From JABDEZ01 sp965276955 (GTDB lineage: Bacteria; Bacteroidota; Bacteroidia; Chitinophagales; Chitinophagaceae): a stretch of 64,000 bases of DNA. Below are positions 36,169 to 45,138 of the stretch, one piece after another. A program made the translations under genes and the position numbers. The stretch is from positions 1-64,000 of the forward strand of contig CBDIBP010000033.1 of assembly GCA_965276955.1 (NCBI GenBank), read 5' to 3'. Numbering within the stretch: position 1 is the first letter of the stretch; every line of letters starts with the position of its first letter. Below the pieces are notes generated by a model that was not told the origin of the DNA, did no database searches, and worked only from the letters and a program-made list of their open reading frames with translations.

Positions 36169-38171
36169 GATCTGTCAGACAACATTTTTTTCACTTTAGC
36201 TGAGATATTATCTGCAGTAAAACCGAAATGTTTAAAAAGGTCTTTTGCTGGTGCACTTTCACCAAAGCTGGTCATTCCTATTATTTCGCCTTCACTGCCC
36301 ACCCACTCATGCCATCCTTCCGGCGCTGCTGCTTCTATAGCAAGCCGCAAAGTTACCGAAGGTGGTAATACCTCATTGCGATAAGCCTTATCCTGTTTCC
36401 TGAATAGCTCCCAGCTGGGCATGCTCACTACACGTACATTTATTTTTTCTTCCGCCAGTTTCTTTTGCGCTTCAAGTGCCAGCTGCACTTCAGAGCCTGT
36501 ACTTATTAGTATTGCGTCTGCTTTATCACCTTGTTCCTTAGCCAATATATAGGCGCCCTTCAGTACTCCTTTAGCATCGGCCACTTTTTCACGGTCAAAG
36601 ATGGGCAACTTCTGGCGCGAGAGCACCAGCATAGTAGGTCCATCCTTCCTTTCTATTGCTAAGCGCCATGCATAGGCTGCCTCATTTGCGTCACCGGGTC
36701 TTATTACCACCATGTTAGGCATTGCCCTGAAGGTTATCAGTTGCTCTATAGGCTGGTGGGTTTTACCATCCTCACCCAAGCCTATGCTATCGTGCGTCAT
36801 CACGTATATCACAGGCTGCTGCATTATTGCCGCCATCCTTATGGCTGGTTTTGCATAGTCTGTAAAGCAAAAGTAGGTTGATGCGTATACCCGCACCCCG
36901 CCGTGTACCGTCATACCCAGGCTGGCAGCACACATCACATGCTCCCTTATGCCCCACGCCATATTGCGTTGGTCATATTTCCCTTTACCAAAGTAGCCAG
37001 AGGCTTTCAACATGGTAGATGTCGATTCTCCAAGGTCTGCGCTGCCACCCATAAGCCAAGGCAGTTTCGCTGCAAGCGCTGCGGTCACATCTGTGGTCAC
37101 AGATCTTGTTGCTTTATCGCCGTCTGCTGGTTTGTACACCGGCATATCTTTATCCCAGTCGGCAGGCAATTCCTGCGTCAAATACTGACCGAACTGCTTG
37201 CCGAGGTCGGCATATTTGCTACTATATTCACTAAGGGATTCCTTCCAGTCCTTACCTGCTTGCGCACCTTTTTCTACAGCCACGCCCATATACGCTTTTA
37301 CATCGTCTGGCACAAAGAAAGGTTCATCGGGCCAGCCATAAAACTTTTTGGTCAGTGTTACCTCTTCTTTACCCAGTGGCGATCCATGTATACCAGAAGT
37401 ATCCTGTTTATTTGGCGAACCATACCCGATATGTGTTCGCAACAATATGATAGACGGTTTATCTGTTACCGCCTTTGCATTATCAAAAGCAGTGGATATT
37501 TTGTCTATATCGTTGGCTACATCGCCCAGGTCCTGCACGTGCCAATGGTAGGCTTCAAACCTTTTTACCACATCATCAGAATAAGCCAGGTTAGTATTTC
37601 CTTCAATGGTGATGTGATTATCGTCGTATAGATAAATGAGTTTACCTAACCCTAAATGCCCTGCAAGTGATGCGGCCTCATGCGATGCGCCTTCCATCAT
37701 ATCCCCGTCGCTGCAAAATACATAGGTGTAGTGGTCCACTAACTTGTGACCCTCTTTATTGAAAGTTGCAGCAAGATGTGCTTCAGCAATAGCCATTCCT
37801 ACAGCCGTCATGAACCCCTGTCCCAGCGGCCCTGTAGTTGTTTCCACGCCAGGTGTAAGCTCATGCTCTGGGTGGCCGGCAGTGATGCTTCCCAGTTGCC
37901 TGAACTGCTTTATATCGTCCAGAGATACGCCATAGCCGGTAAGGTACAGCATAGCGTACTGCAGCATAGATGCGTGCCCGTTAGAAAGAACAAATCGATC
38001 GCGGTTGAACCAGTTAGGATCTTTCGGATCGTATCGCATGTGCTTCATCCACAAGGTAAAGGCTGCCGGTGCCAATGCCATCGGTGCACCGGGGTGTCCT
38101 GAATTAGCCTTTTCTACTGCGTCTATCGCCAGGCACCTGATGGTGTCAATGCATTTTTGTTCTATGGTCAT
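36165..38171 (-). CDS. tkt: Transketolase
   Basis: 668 residues, single chain. ANSGHPGAPMALAP, the thiamine diphosphate motif CSDGDMMEGASHEAA, LIYLYDDNHITIEG, and in the pyrimidine domain GIREHVMCA and DSIGLGEDGKTHQPIEQL are clear. It moves two-carbon units between sugar phosphates in the non-oxidative branch. It is the first gene of the operon. A promoter should lie in the 519 bp before the divergent glucanase gene. Confidence 0.98.
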   Translation of the reverse strand: MTIEQKCIDTIRCLAIDAVEKANSGHPGAPMALAPAAFTLWMKHMRYDPKDPNWFNRDRFVLSNGHASMLQYAMLYLTGYGVSLDDIKQFRQLGSITAGHPEHELTPGVETTTGPLGQGFMTAVGMAIAEAHLAATFNKEGHKLVDHYTYVFCSDGDMMEGASHEAASLAGHLGLGKLIYLYDDNHITIEGNTNLAYSDDVVKRFEAYHWHVQDLGDVANDIDKISTAFDNAKAVTDKPSIILLRTHIGYGSPNKQDTSGIHGSPLGKEEVTLTKKFYGWPDEPFFVPDDVKAYMGVAVEKGAQAGKDWKESLSEYSSKYADLGKQFGQYLTQELPADWDKDMPVYKPADGDKATRSVTTDVTAALAAKLPWLMGGSADLGESTSTMLKASGYFGKGKYDQRNMAWGIREHVMCAASLGMTVHGGVRVYASTYFCFTDYAKPAIRMAAIMQQPVIYVMTHDSIGLGEDGKTHQPIEQLITFRAMPNMVVIRPGDANEAAYAWRLAIERKDGPTMLVLSRQKLPIFDREKVADAKGVLKGAYILAKEQGDKADAILISTGSEVQLALEAQKKLAEEKINVRVVSMPSWELFRKQDKAYRNEVLPPSVTLRLAIEAAAPEGWHEWVGSEGEIIGMTSFGESAPAKDLFKHFGFTADNISAKVKKMLSDRS

Positions 38172-38690
38172 TGCTATTGCTGTAAATGTTCATGAATGTA
38201 AATAAACCCGAAAAGACATCAAAGCCATATGTATATTATATAGCTATAACGTAACATTGCCGGGCTGTCCTGTTCAAAATTGTATTAGGTATTTTGCTTT
38301 TAAAGATAGCTTAAACATTGTGCCACCACCGCCAAAAATTCATTGGCCCGGGGCAATGGTAAGAAATAGATGAACCTCTCCTGCCTTAGCATGCTGAAAT
38401 AGCATCTACATGAATTTATCACTAATAGAATAAGGATATAATACATCCCCTGAATACTATAACTTCCTAATGATCCACACATGTAACCTATTGATAATTA
38501 CTTAGTTTGTGGCACGACTTTGTAGAAATGAGTCTATGTGTCAGATCTGGCTCTTATCATAATAAGTCTTTTAAAAAGTTTGCTTCAATAGCTCAACCAT
38601 TTGTCACATTGCACTGTTAAATTACGGTGTAGCGATAATATTTATCTTTGAAGAACGGCCTCCTAATAACAGCAGTAACATTTCACTTAC
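38172..38690. other. Divergent promoter region between tkt and the glucanase gene
   Basis: 519 bp, AT-rich, no credible gene (a 60-codon minus frame near 38300-38482 has no family features). It must hold the promoter of the pentose phosphate operon, reading left, and that of the glucanase gene, reading right. Only the latter shows a candidate -7 box (38643). Confidence 0.6.
38643..38650 (+). promoter_or_regulatory. Candidate -7 box (TATCTTTG) before the glucanase gene
   Basis: TATCTTTG matches the Bacteroidota consensus TAnnTTTG and lies 40 bp before the start at 38691. No TTTG is seen at the -33 spacing. Confidence 0.4.
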
Positions 38691-40034
38691 ATGACCGAAA
38701 AAAAGAAATATAGATCAGTATCGGGCAAGCAGCACATGGGCAGCGATAAAGAGATGCTGGAAGAGCTTCAACGTGAAAGCATAGATTATTTTTTTCAGAT
38801 GGTAAATGAAAAGAATGGCTTGATAGCTGATAAGACCCAGCCCCACGCTCCGGCAAGTATCGCAGTAGTAGGCATAGGTCTTAGTTGTTATATTGTAGCG
38901 GTTGAAAAAGGCTACCTTACCAGGCACCAGGCTGTAAAACATACATTGACCGCTCTGCGGTTTTTCAGGGATGCCCCACAGGGTACCGGGCTATACGATA
39001 CTGGTTACAAAGGCTTTTACTACCACTTTTTGCATATGGATACCGGTGAGCCGGTATGGGAAAGTGAGCTTTCTACAGTTGATACGGCGTTACTTATAGC
39101 CGGCGCTCTGGCATCACAAGCCTACTTCACAGAACAAAATGATGAAGAGACGGAGATAAGGGAGATAGCCGACGACCTGTACAGGCGTATAGACTGGGCG
39201 TGGGCATTGAATGGTGGTAGCACGCTTAACCACGGCTGGTTGCCGGAAAGTGGCTTTTTGAGTTACAACTGGGACACAGGCTACAGCGAAGCCATGATAC
39301 TTTATGTATTGGCTATGGGCTCGCCTACACACCCCATTAGCGATACAGGTTATCAGAAATGGCTTTCCACGTTCGAGTGGAAGAACCTGTATGGTATAGA
39401 TCACCTATTTGCAGCACCATTATTCATACACCAGTTATCACATTTATGGATAGATTTCAAAGGCATACAAGACAGCTTTAATAAGAAAGTAGGTATAGAT
39501 TATTTTGAGAATAGCAGGCGGGCCACCTGCATACAGCAAAAATACGCCATACACAATCCTTTAGGTTTCGAGCGGTATGGTGAGCATTGCTGGGGTTTAT
39601 CTGCCAGCGACGGCCCGGGGCCGGTTACTATGGAGGTAGATGGCGTGTTGCGTAATTTTTATAATTATACCGCACGCGGTGTCAATGGCCCTGATGATGG
39701 TACGGTGTCGCCCTGGGCAGTGGCTGCCTCATTAGCATTTGCACCAGATATTGTTTTGGATACACTGCGGAATATTATAGAGAACCTGAAAATGTTAAAA
39801 AAAGGCGACCGTGGGTTGCATGCCAGCTTTAACCCCACCTTCCCTAAAAAGACCGTGAACCCTAATGGATGGGTATCCAAATGGCAATATGGCCTCAACC
39901 AGGGTCCGGTAGTACTTATGATAGCGAACTACGAGAATGACCTTATATGGAATGTAATGAAAAATTGTCCTTATATGATAAAGGGGTTGAAGTGCGCAGG
40001 TTTCAGCGGAGGATGGTTGAGCGATCATAAATGA
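38691..40034 (+). CDS. GH144-like glucanase (glycoamylase PF10091 fold), without signal peptide
   Basis: 447 residues of an (alpha/alpha)6-type enzyme: LQRESIDYFFQMVNEKNGLIADKT at the start, TGYKGFYYHFL, STVDTALLIAGAL, LSYNWDTGYSEAMILYVLA, WGLSASDGPG and the C-terminal FNPTFP...WVSKWQYGLNQGPVVLMIANY are the hallmarks of this group, which includes endo-beta-1,2-glucanases of GH144. Acidic residues in WESELSTVD and DTGYSEA are the likely active-site area. Most relatives are secreted, yet this chain starts with a charged MTEKKKYRS and shows no signal peptide, suggesting cytoplasmic action or a mis-chosen start, although no hydrophobic alternative exists upstream. The exact substrate is not provable from sequence. 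Confidence 0.8.
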   Translation: MTEKKKYRSVSGKQHMGSDKEMLEELQRESIDYFFQMVNEKNGLIADKTQPHAPASIAVVGIGLSCYIVAVEKGYLTRHQAVKHTLTALRFFRDAPQGTGLYDTGYKGFYYHFLHMDTGEPVWESELSTVDTALLIAGALASQAYFTEQNDEETEIREIADDLYRRIDWAWALNGGSTLNHGWLPESGFLSYNWDTGYSEAMILYVLAMGSPTHPISDTGYQKWLSTFEWKNLYGIDHLFAAPLFIHQLSHLWIDFKGIQDSFNKKVGIDYFENSRRATCIQQKYAIHNPLGFERYGEHCWGLSASDGPGPVTMEVDGVLRNFYNYTARGVNGPDDGTVSPWAVAASLAFAPDIVLDTLRNIIENLKMLKKGDRGLHASFNPTFPKKTVNPNGWVSKWQYGLNQGPVVLMIANYENDLIWNVMKNCPYMIKGLKCAGFSGGWLSDHK

Positions 40035-40062
40035 AGATGAACATAAAATTAGTTATCAATTG

Positions 40063-40097
40063 AGGGTCTCAGGCAGAAATGTTTGAGACCCTTTTCT
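40063..40097 (+). terminator. Terminator of the glucanase gene
   Basis: GGGTCTCA (40064-40071) pairs with TGAGACCC (40084-40091), followed by TTTTC. It lies 30 bp after the stop codon. Confidence 0.85.
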
Positions 40098-40555
40098 TAT
40101 GCTACTCACTTATAGTTCTATCTGCTGGTAAATATCATAGCTGCTATCTTTAAAGTGCATCCTCCCTACCAAATATTACTTAAAAGTTATTCCTCTGTGT
40201 ATTTAATAAAATAAATCGCAAAATACTTGCATGGGTGAAAATACCTTTCTAATTTGTCAAATATTATAGAACACATTTATATTCTGTAATAGAAAATACC
40301 GTTTAAATTTTAGAAGCATTTAAATGAGAACTGATGTTTGCATTTGCTTTTAATATTTCTGGTATTATATAGTTACACAGCAATGAATGTAACTGCAGAT
40401 CTCAAATTACGTGAGCACGACTTGAATACCCACTATTAAGCTCAATTATTAATTCCTTATAAAAAAAATATAGATCTGACCGTACAGATACCTAAAACGG
40501 GGGCGTAACCGAAAAGCCTTAACAGAGTAGGACCAAACCTCAAAAATAAAAGGCA
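40098..40555. other. Long AT-rich leader region of the tyrosinase module
   Basis: 458 bp with no credible gene. The last 120 bp before the small gene at 40556 include a short inverted repeat (ATCTG/CAGAT near 40473-40490) and a CCTA...TAGG pairing that could form a structured 5' leader. No known riboswitch pattern is recognised. Confidence 0.4.
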
Positions 40556-40804
40556 ATGGAACAAAATGGAATTTGCATGGAGCCAACATGGACTTGCATC
40601 AGCAGCTATTTTACACAGAAAGACATCGATTGCATGTCAGACTTTGGTCTTCAACTCGACCAATGCGCCAGTGTTTTAGAGAACGCTGCTGAAATTTACA
40701 AAAGGGTCGTAAGCGGCAACATGCCCAAAGGCGGTACCAGGTGGACGCCTGAAATGTGTGCAAATTTTAAAGCATGGTCAGAGACCCCTAACCCTTGCGG
40801 TTGA
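40556..40804 (+). CDS. Small cysteine-rich protein of the tyrosinase module
   Basis: 82 residues with six cysteines (C7, C14, C26, C37, C68, C81) and no signal peptide. The C-terminal third, NMPKGGTRWTPEMCANFKAW ending in NPCG, has the same MP...W...F..W layout that closes each module of the protein at 42925. This C-terminal pattern recalls the methionine-side end of some cytochrome-c-like domains, but no CxxCH is present. It precedes the cytochrome lipoprotein by 137 bp on the same strand. No named family is recognised; a maturation or binding partner role is a guess. Confidence 0.6.
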   Translation: MEQNGICMEPTWTCISSYFTQKDIDCMSDFGLQLDQCASVLENAAEIYKRVVSGNMPKGGTRWTPEMCANFKAWSETPNPCG

Positions 40805-40941
40805 TCACTGCCCACAATGATAGCCATTTTGTAATTACGTATGGCTTTTAAGTCACTTCAAATTGCCGGTCTAAGAAATGATGTAGTGTTATTTTTTACC
40901 GGCAATTTTCTTTCCACACAACACCTTAAATCTAAAAATAA

Positions 40942-42768
40942 ATGAGCAAATTAAATAACAATATAATAGCGGTTGCTGGCGCTTTATGCGCATTCTTAAT
41001 AGGAGGATGCGGCAGTGAGACCTCCACAAAAACTACAACAACAAGCCAGGTGACCACCGAGACCAAAACAGGAACACACCCACATGGTTGGCTGCCACAA
41101 GATGTGGACACGGTCTGTACCGTTCCATTAACCGCTTTCAACGCCTGGTTTGTTGGTGGGAAGGCAGTGGAAAATGGCAAAGTGATGCCTGCCAACAGTG
41201 TTGCTTTTCCAGACAATACTAATTGCGATTTTTATACATGGTCAGAGCAAATGTTCCTTTGGCTGGCATCGCCGGCAAAAGGAACAGCTTATACTTCGGG
41301 TAATACAGTAATGGAAGATACCCTTTTCTACGACGTATCAGAGAATGTAAAAGGAAAGCGTACCATGACCAGGCACAACCCAGGCAGCATGATAAGCGTA
41401 TCGAGCGCCATTAACCTGACAGGCCCTAATGATCTGCCCATCGTAATAGATGACAAAGGTCAGTTGCTTGAGGTAGAAGTTCATACCGAAAGGTCTGTTT
41501 TGTCCATGACCGAAAAAGGCGGCAAGCAAATGAAAAAAGTAGCTACAATAGAAGAAGGGACGGACCCGCTGCATCATATCTTTAAAGATGCGCAAGGTAA
41601 GGGCATAGACCATCCTAAGGCCATTTTGCAGCATACGGCTGATCAGAACAGGATAGTGGAACAGTTTGAGATAGGCGGTAAAAAAGTATTCATCGATACG
41701 GCTGGCGACGAGCATACCATTGCTGTAGGCCAGGCTACCGACAATGTACTCATAGCTGCACAGAACAATTCCATCGTTTATTATGTAATGATGGTCAACG
41801 ATGTGTATGCTTACTACATTACAGCTGCTAAAGCAGTTCCCAAGCCACCATTTGTAAAAGACCTCTTCCCAACAACAGGTGAGGAAAGGGATAACATTTG
41901 TGCTTATGCGCGGCAAAGAGGCATAGCTCTATCTGACTCAAATGCGCTGGCAATGGAATTAAAACTTGCATTGGTAGAGGTTTCCGGCCTTAAAGATCAG
42001 GGTAGTTATATTACCATCGATGCTATGGTGCCTAACTATGACACAACCAATAAATACAAGTGGGTACCAAAAGGAACAAGAAAAGCCAAGTTGGCGCTTA
42101 TAGGTTTGCATATTGTAGGTAGTGTCAAGGGAAACCCGGAAATGATATGGGCTACGTTCGAACATAAGAACAATGCACCTAATGGGGCCTATGACTACAT
42201 TGACCTTAAAAAAACAAAAGTATCCGTTCCTGCTGATTCGGGTTCGGGCTGGGTATTATGCAATACCACATCGGGTGTCCAGTTCAACCTGCCATATATG
42301 GTGAACAACAAACTTGATATAGATAGTTTTGCTGGCCATGCTATTGGTGCAAGCCCTACCATGCTCGATGATCCGTTTGGCACAGCAAAAGACTCTTCTG
42401 CTCCAAACCCACAAGTTAAGAGTACTGCCGAATCAAATACCCAGGTCATCAGCATCAACAATTCTGTGTTAGGGCAACTTGTTGGCAACGACATGCGAAA
42501 AAACTACCGGCTCATAGGTGCCACGTGGACCCAAGGTGGGGCTAATCCTACTGGCACACCGTATTCACCAACCAATACAACACACGGCGTAGCAGTAGGT
42601 ACCAATTTGCTTATCAACAGTACTATGGAAACATATGACCAAACCCCAACCGGCACGTGTTTCAGTTGTCACAACAACTCTCTCTCTCCACTGGTGTTTG
42701 GGCTGAGCCATATTTCCAAACAATTAGTTCCCCTGCCGCAACTGCCGGCTTCTATAAATAAAAAATAG
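40942..42768 (+). CDS. Large lipoprotein with a C-terminal c-type heme motif
   Basis: 608 residues. A lipoprotein signal ends at C23 (LIGGC), followed by a Thr/Ser-rich linker. The body is a large domain with conserved-looking segments FYTWSEQMFLWLASP, VEVSGLKDQGSYITID, LIGLHIVGS and MIWATFEHKNNAPNG. Near the end NSTMETYDQTPTGTC leads into CFSCH at 573-577, a CxxCH heme c attachment site. I recognise the pattern (MIWATFEH plus terminal CxxCH) from a family usually annotated as cytochrome c family protein, of unknown function. It is expected on the periplasmic face or cell surface, where it could pass electrons to or from the neighbouring copper oxidases; that link is inference. Confidence 0.75.
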   Translation: MSKLNNNIIAVAGALCAFLIGGCGSETSTKTTTTSQVTTETKTGTHPHGWLPQDVDTVCTVPLTAFNAWFVGGKAVENGKVMPANSVAFPDNTNCDFYTWSEQMFLWLASPAKGTAYTSGNTVMEDTLFYDVSENVKGKRTMTRHNPGSMISVSSAINLTGPNDLPIVIDDKGQLLEVEVHTERSVLSMTEKGGKQMKKVATIEEGTDPLHHIFKDAQGKGIDHPKAILQHTADQNRIVEQFEIGGKKVFIDTAGDEHTIAVGQATDNVLIAAQNNSIVYYVMMVNDVYAYYITAAKAVPKPPFVKDLFPTTGEERDNICAYARQRGIALSDSNALAMELKLALVEVSGLKDQGSYITIDAMVPNYDTTNKYKWVPKGTRKAKLALIGLHIVGSVKGNPEMIWATFEHKNNAPNGAYDYIDLKKTKVSVPADSGSGWVLCNTTSGVQFNLPYMVNNKLDIDSFAGHAIGASPTMLDDPFGTAKDSSAPNPQVKSTAESNTQVISINNSVLGQLVGNDMRKNYRLIGATWTQGGANPTGTPYSPTNTTHGVAVGTNLLINSTMETYDQTPTGTCFSCHNNSLSPLVFGLSHISKQLVPLPQLPASINKK

Positions 42769-42854
42769 CACTTGGGCCGTCCATTTATGGTGGATAAATA
42801 GGTAGCTCATTACATATTACCGCTTCCATTTTCTGTATAATGGATGAAATGGCT

Positions 42855-42897
42855 ATAACAAAGATCCCCTAAGGTAGCCTTAGGGGATCTTTGTTAT
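42855..42897. terminator. Bidirectional terminator with a 20-bp perfect stem
   Basis: ATAACAAAGATCCCCTAAGG at 42855-42874 is exactly complementary to 42878-42897, with the three-base loop TAG. It lies between two convergent genes (cytochrome lipoprotein, plus; repeat protein, minus) and can serve both. Confidence 0.85.
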
Positions 42898-42924
42898 CAG
42901 AATATCAAATAGTAAAACGTCTTG

Positions 42925-43518
42925 TTACACCGCCATCGGTTTATGCTCTATCATGCCGCCAGCAACCCAGTCATCCCACTTTTTTAAATTTTGCTGAGCA
43001 AGCGCATTAGCCGGGGGCATTGGGTGGCTCGACCGCTGAACGCCGTTCTCATCGGTTTCCCGGCCATGGAGCACACTTGTTATGTGTTCATTCTGGCTTT
43101 TTACCAATTCGTAGTCCCAAAGGTCCAATGCAACAGCACCGATCGGGGTAGCTATTTTCACTTCAAGCATAGAGTCCCTGTAGTCTTCAAATACCAGTTT
43201 TATATCGTCGAATGTTACAACAGTGCCTTCCGGCAGCTCCGCTACTGGTTCACCCTCCACCATTCCGCCTGCTATCCATTTATCCCACAGGTCCAGTTTT
43301 CTCTGGGGAAATGGATGGGTAGTAGGCATGCGGCGCTGTGATATATATTCTCCGTTCTCGTTGCGTTCATGCCCATACATCAGCACTGTCATACGGCTAC
43401 TTCTACTTTTTACGGTGGCATAGTCCAACAGATCTATATTGTGTGTCAGCATCACGGCTTGGTAGTCCGCAAACATGAGCTTTATATGTTCTTCAAATGT
43501 TATGATCGTGTCTGGCAT
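42925..43518 (-). CDS. Protein of two tandem ~95-residue modules, partner of the tyrosinase
   Basis: 197 residues, no signal peptide. Two modules repeat: residues about 6-90 and 101-193. Each starts ITFEEHIKLMFADY / VTFDDIKLVFEDY, runs through a D(L)xxYxxVKS segment and a short xHGxExxENG turn, and ends in a proline-bracketed MP followed by LxxWDxWxAGGM(V/I)E. The ending resembles the methionine loop and last helix of small cytochrome-c-like domains, but neither module has CxxCH, so heme attachment is not expected. The gene starts 11 bp behind the tyrosinase stop, so the two form an operon. It is not a family I can name; a cytoplasmic chaperone or regulatory role is only a guess. Confidence 0.65.
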   Translation of the reverse strand: MPDTIITFEEHIKLMFADYQAVMLTHNIDLLDYATVKSRSSRMTVLMYGHERNENGEYISQRRMPTTHPFPQRKLDLWDKWIAGGMVEGEPVAELPEGTVVTFDDIKLVFEDYRDSMLEVKIATPIGAVALDLWDYELVKSQNEHITSVLHGRETDENGVQRSSHPMPPANALAQQNLKKWDDWVAGGMIEHKPMAV

Positions 43519-43529
43519 ATTTATATTTT

Positions 43530-45014
43530 TTAAAGTTTAGTGGTGTTGATGGTTACGGTCCAGTCGTCCTGGTTAGCACTATTACCTATATCTTCCAGTT
43601 CGCGGGCTATGTAAATATTTAGATGGCTAGTTGCATCCGTCATGGCAGCATCTCCCATTGTCCAGTAGTTGGCCGAATTTGCCAGGTATCTATTTCTGAA
43701 ATTTTTATCAGCAACGTTGGCTGCAACAGTTTTAGGATGCATGTAAACATCCACCCTATACGATGTAGTGATATGGGATTCCACATCAAGGAACCCATTG
43801 TGGATGTGTGTATTGCCTTTTAGTGCTCCCAGCGTCTGCTTTATCCCCTCTTTACTTTTAGCCATTAAAGATGTTCCCTTTGTCAATGCAGATTTAAGAC
43901 TCATTTCATCTTTACCAAAGACAGGTGATTTTTCCTTCGCACGGTCGCTTGGGGCATAATGGTCAGCCGCAGTTACTTCATAGTCATATCCCAGGGTCCT
44001 GTGGTCAAGGTACATTCCTCCGCTGCCCATGCCCATGTCTGTACCGGGTTTTCTATGATAAGTTTTCAGATCATACTTTGATGGCACGGTACCCCTTAAA
44101 GGGTACTCCAGAGAAGTTATGGTGTCATTTGCATAATATCCGTGTTCCTCCATATGGTTAAGCCTTAGCCATTCGTTTAGGTAAAAGTCCAGATAGGAGT
44201 GGAACGAATAGAAAATAGGGTCATACGCTGCCGTCGTGGGGCTGCTCATGTCGCCGCCACAATAGGTATCATGCATATCATCATGAATTTCAGCTTCAAA
44301 GCGCCCATAACCACCACTTATTTTGCCTCCTGTAGCATTAGGAAAACCACCCAGGATAAGCCATTTCGAGTCAATAATATCCTGCAGTAAAGCTTTATCA
44401 GTAAATTTGTAATCTGGTGTACCTACACGCCTGTTGTTACGATACAATACGGAGGTAGGGTCTTCAAAAGCTGATGGAAAACGTTTCCCACTTACCGGTA
44501 GTGTAAAGTTCCAGTACGGTACGGTCACTTTTGCTGTAGCCGGTCCTATACTCCCTTTTGAGTCTTTTATAGTTCCGTTCGGGTCAGCATTTTGCAGTAT
44601 TTTTTCAAAATAATAAAATTCTGCTCGGTGCCACATCATGAATAGGTCTTTCCTATGCTCGCACATACCGGGATACACACCCTTGCCATCTTTGAATCTC
44701 AACCTCGCTATGTAATTGTAATATTCCGAATAGGTCTCATCCGCCTTTTTTGCTCTTGGCGGTGTTTTGGGTATAGATACATAAGTGGCATTATGTATCC
44801 AGGCCTGCCAGGCATATCCCTCTTCATCATATGGGTTTACCATGCTTCTGTCATGCAGTATCTGTATGGCATGTTTATAGGCAGCTATTTCCTGCTTGGT
44901 AAGCGAGTCTATATTCTTTCGCATCAGCAACTCCTGGCTTTTCGCAGTACTTGCGAACAGTATAACGAGTAAAAGAGAAAGTATCCCTTTTATAAACGTT
45001 GTTTTTATGAGCAT
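43530..45014 (-). CDS. Secreted tyrosinase-family type-3 copper oxidase
   Basis: 494 residues from the ATG at 45014, which opens a typical signal peptide (ILSLLLVILFASTAKSQ); an upstream start at 45086 only adds a polar stretch. Six copper-binding histidines fit: H74 (AWIHN), H120 (CEHRKD) and H129 (MMWHRAEFYYFE) for CuA; H244 and H248 (EIHDDMHDTY) and H272 (FYSFHSYLD) for CuB. A C-terminal beta domain of about 180 residues follows, as in plant-type polyphenol oxidases and bacterial relatives. It should oxidise phenols or catechols outside the cytoplasm. It is divergent from the cupredoxin gene and leads the two-gene operon with the repeat protein at 42925. Confidence 0.9.
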   Translation of the reverse strand: MLIKTTFIKGILSLLLVILFASTAKSQELLMRKNIDSLTKQEIAAYKHAIQILHDRSMVNPYDEEGYAWQAWIHNATYVSIPKTPPRAKKADETYSEYYNYIARLRFKDGKGVYPGMCEHRKDLFMMWHRAEFYYFEKILQNADPNGTIKDSKGSIGPATAKVTVPYWNFTLPVSGKRFPSAFEDPTSVLYRNNRRVGTPDYKFTDKALLQDIIDSKWLILGGFPNATGGKISGGYGRFEAEIHDDMHDTYCGGDMSSPTTAAYDPIFYSFHSYLDFYLNEWLRLNHMEEHGYYANDTITSLEYPLRGTVPSKYDLKTYHRKPGTDMGMGSGGMYLDHRTLGYDYEVTAADHYAPSDRAKEKSPVFGKDEMSLKSALTKGTSLMAKSKEGIKQTLGALKGNTHIHNGFLDVESHITTSYRVDVYMHPKTVAANVADKNFRNRYLANSANYWTMGDAAMTDATSHLNIYIARELEDIGNSANQDDWTVTINTTKL

Positions 45015-45138
45015 AATATAGTTGTTTGTATGTTTGATATTTTTTTTCAGAATGCATAAATATAATATTGTTTTTATTAAATGCAATGTCTTTATCTATT
45101 TAAACTTATTTTTAAACAAAAGTTAATTAAATAGGATT

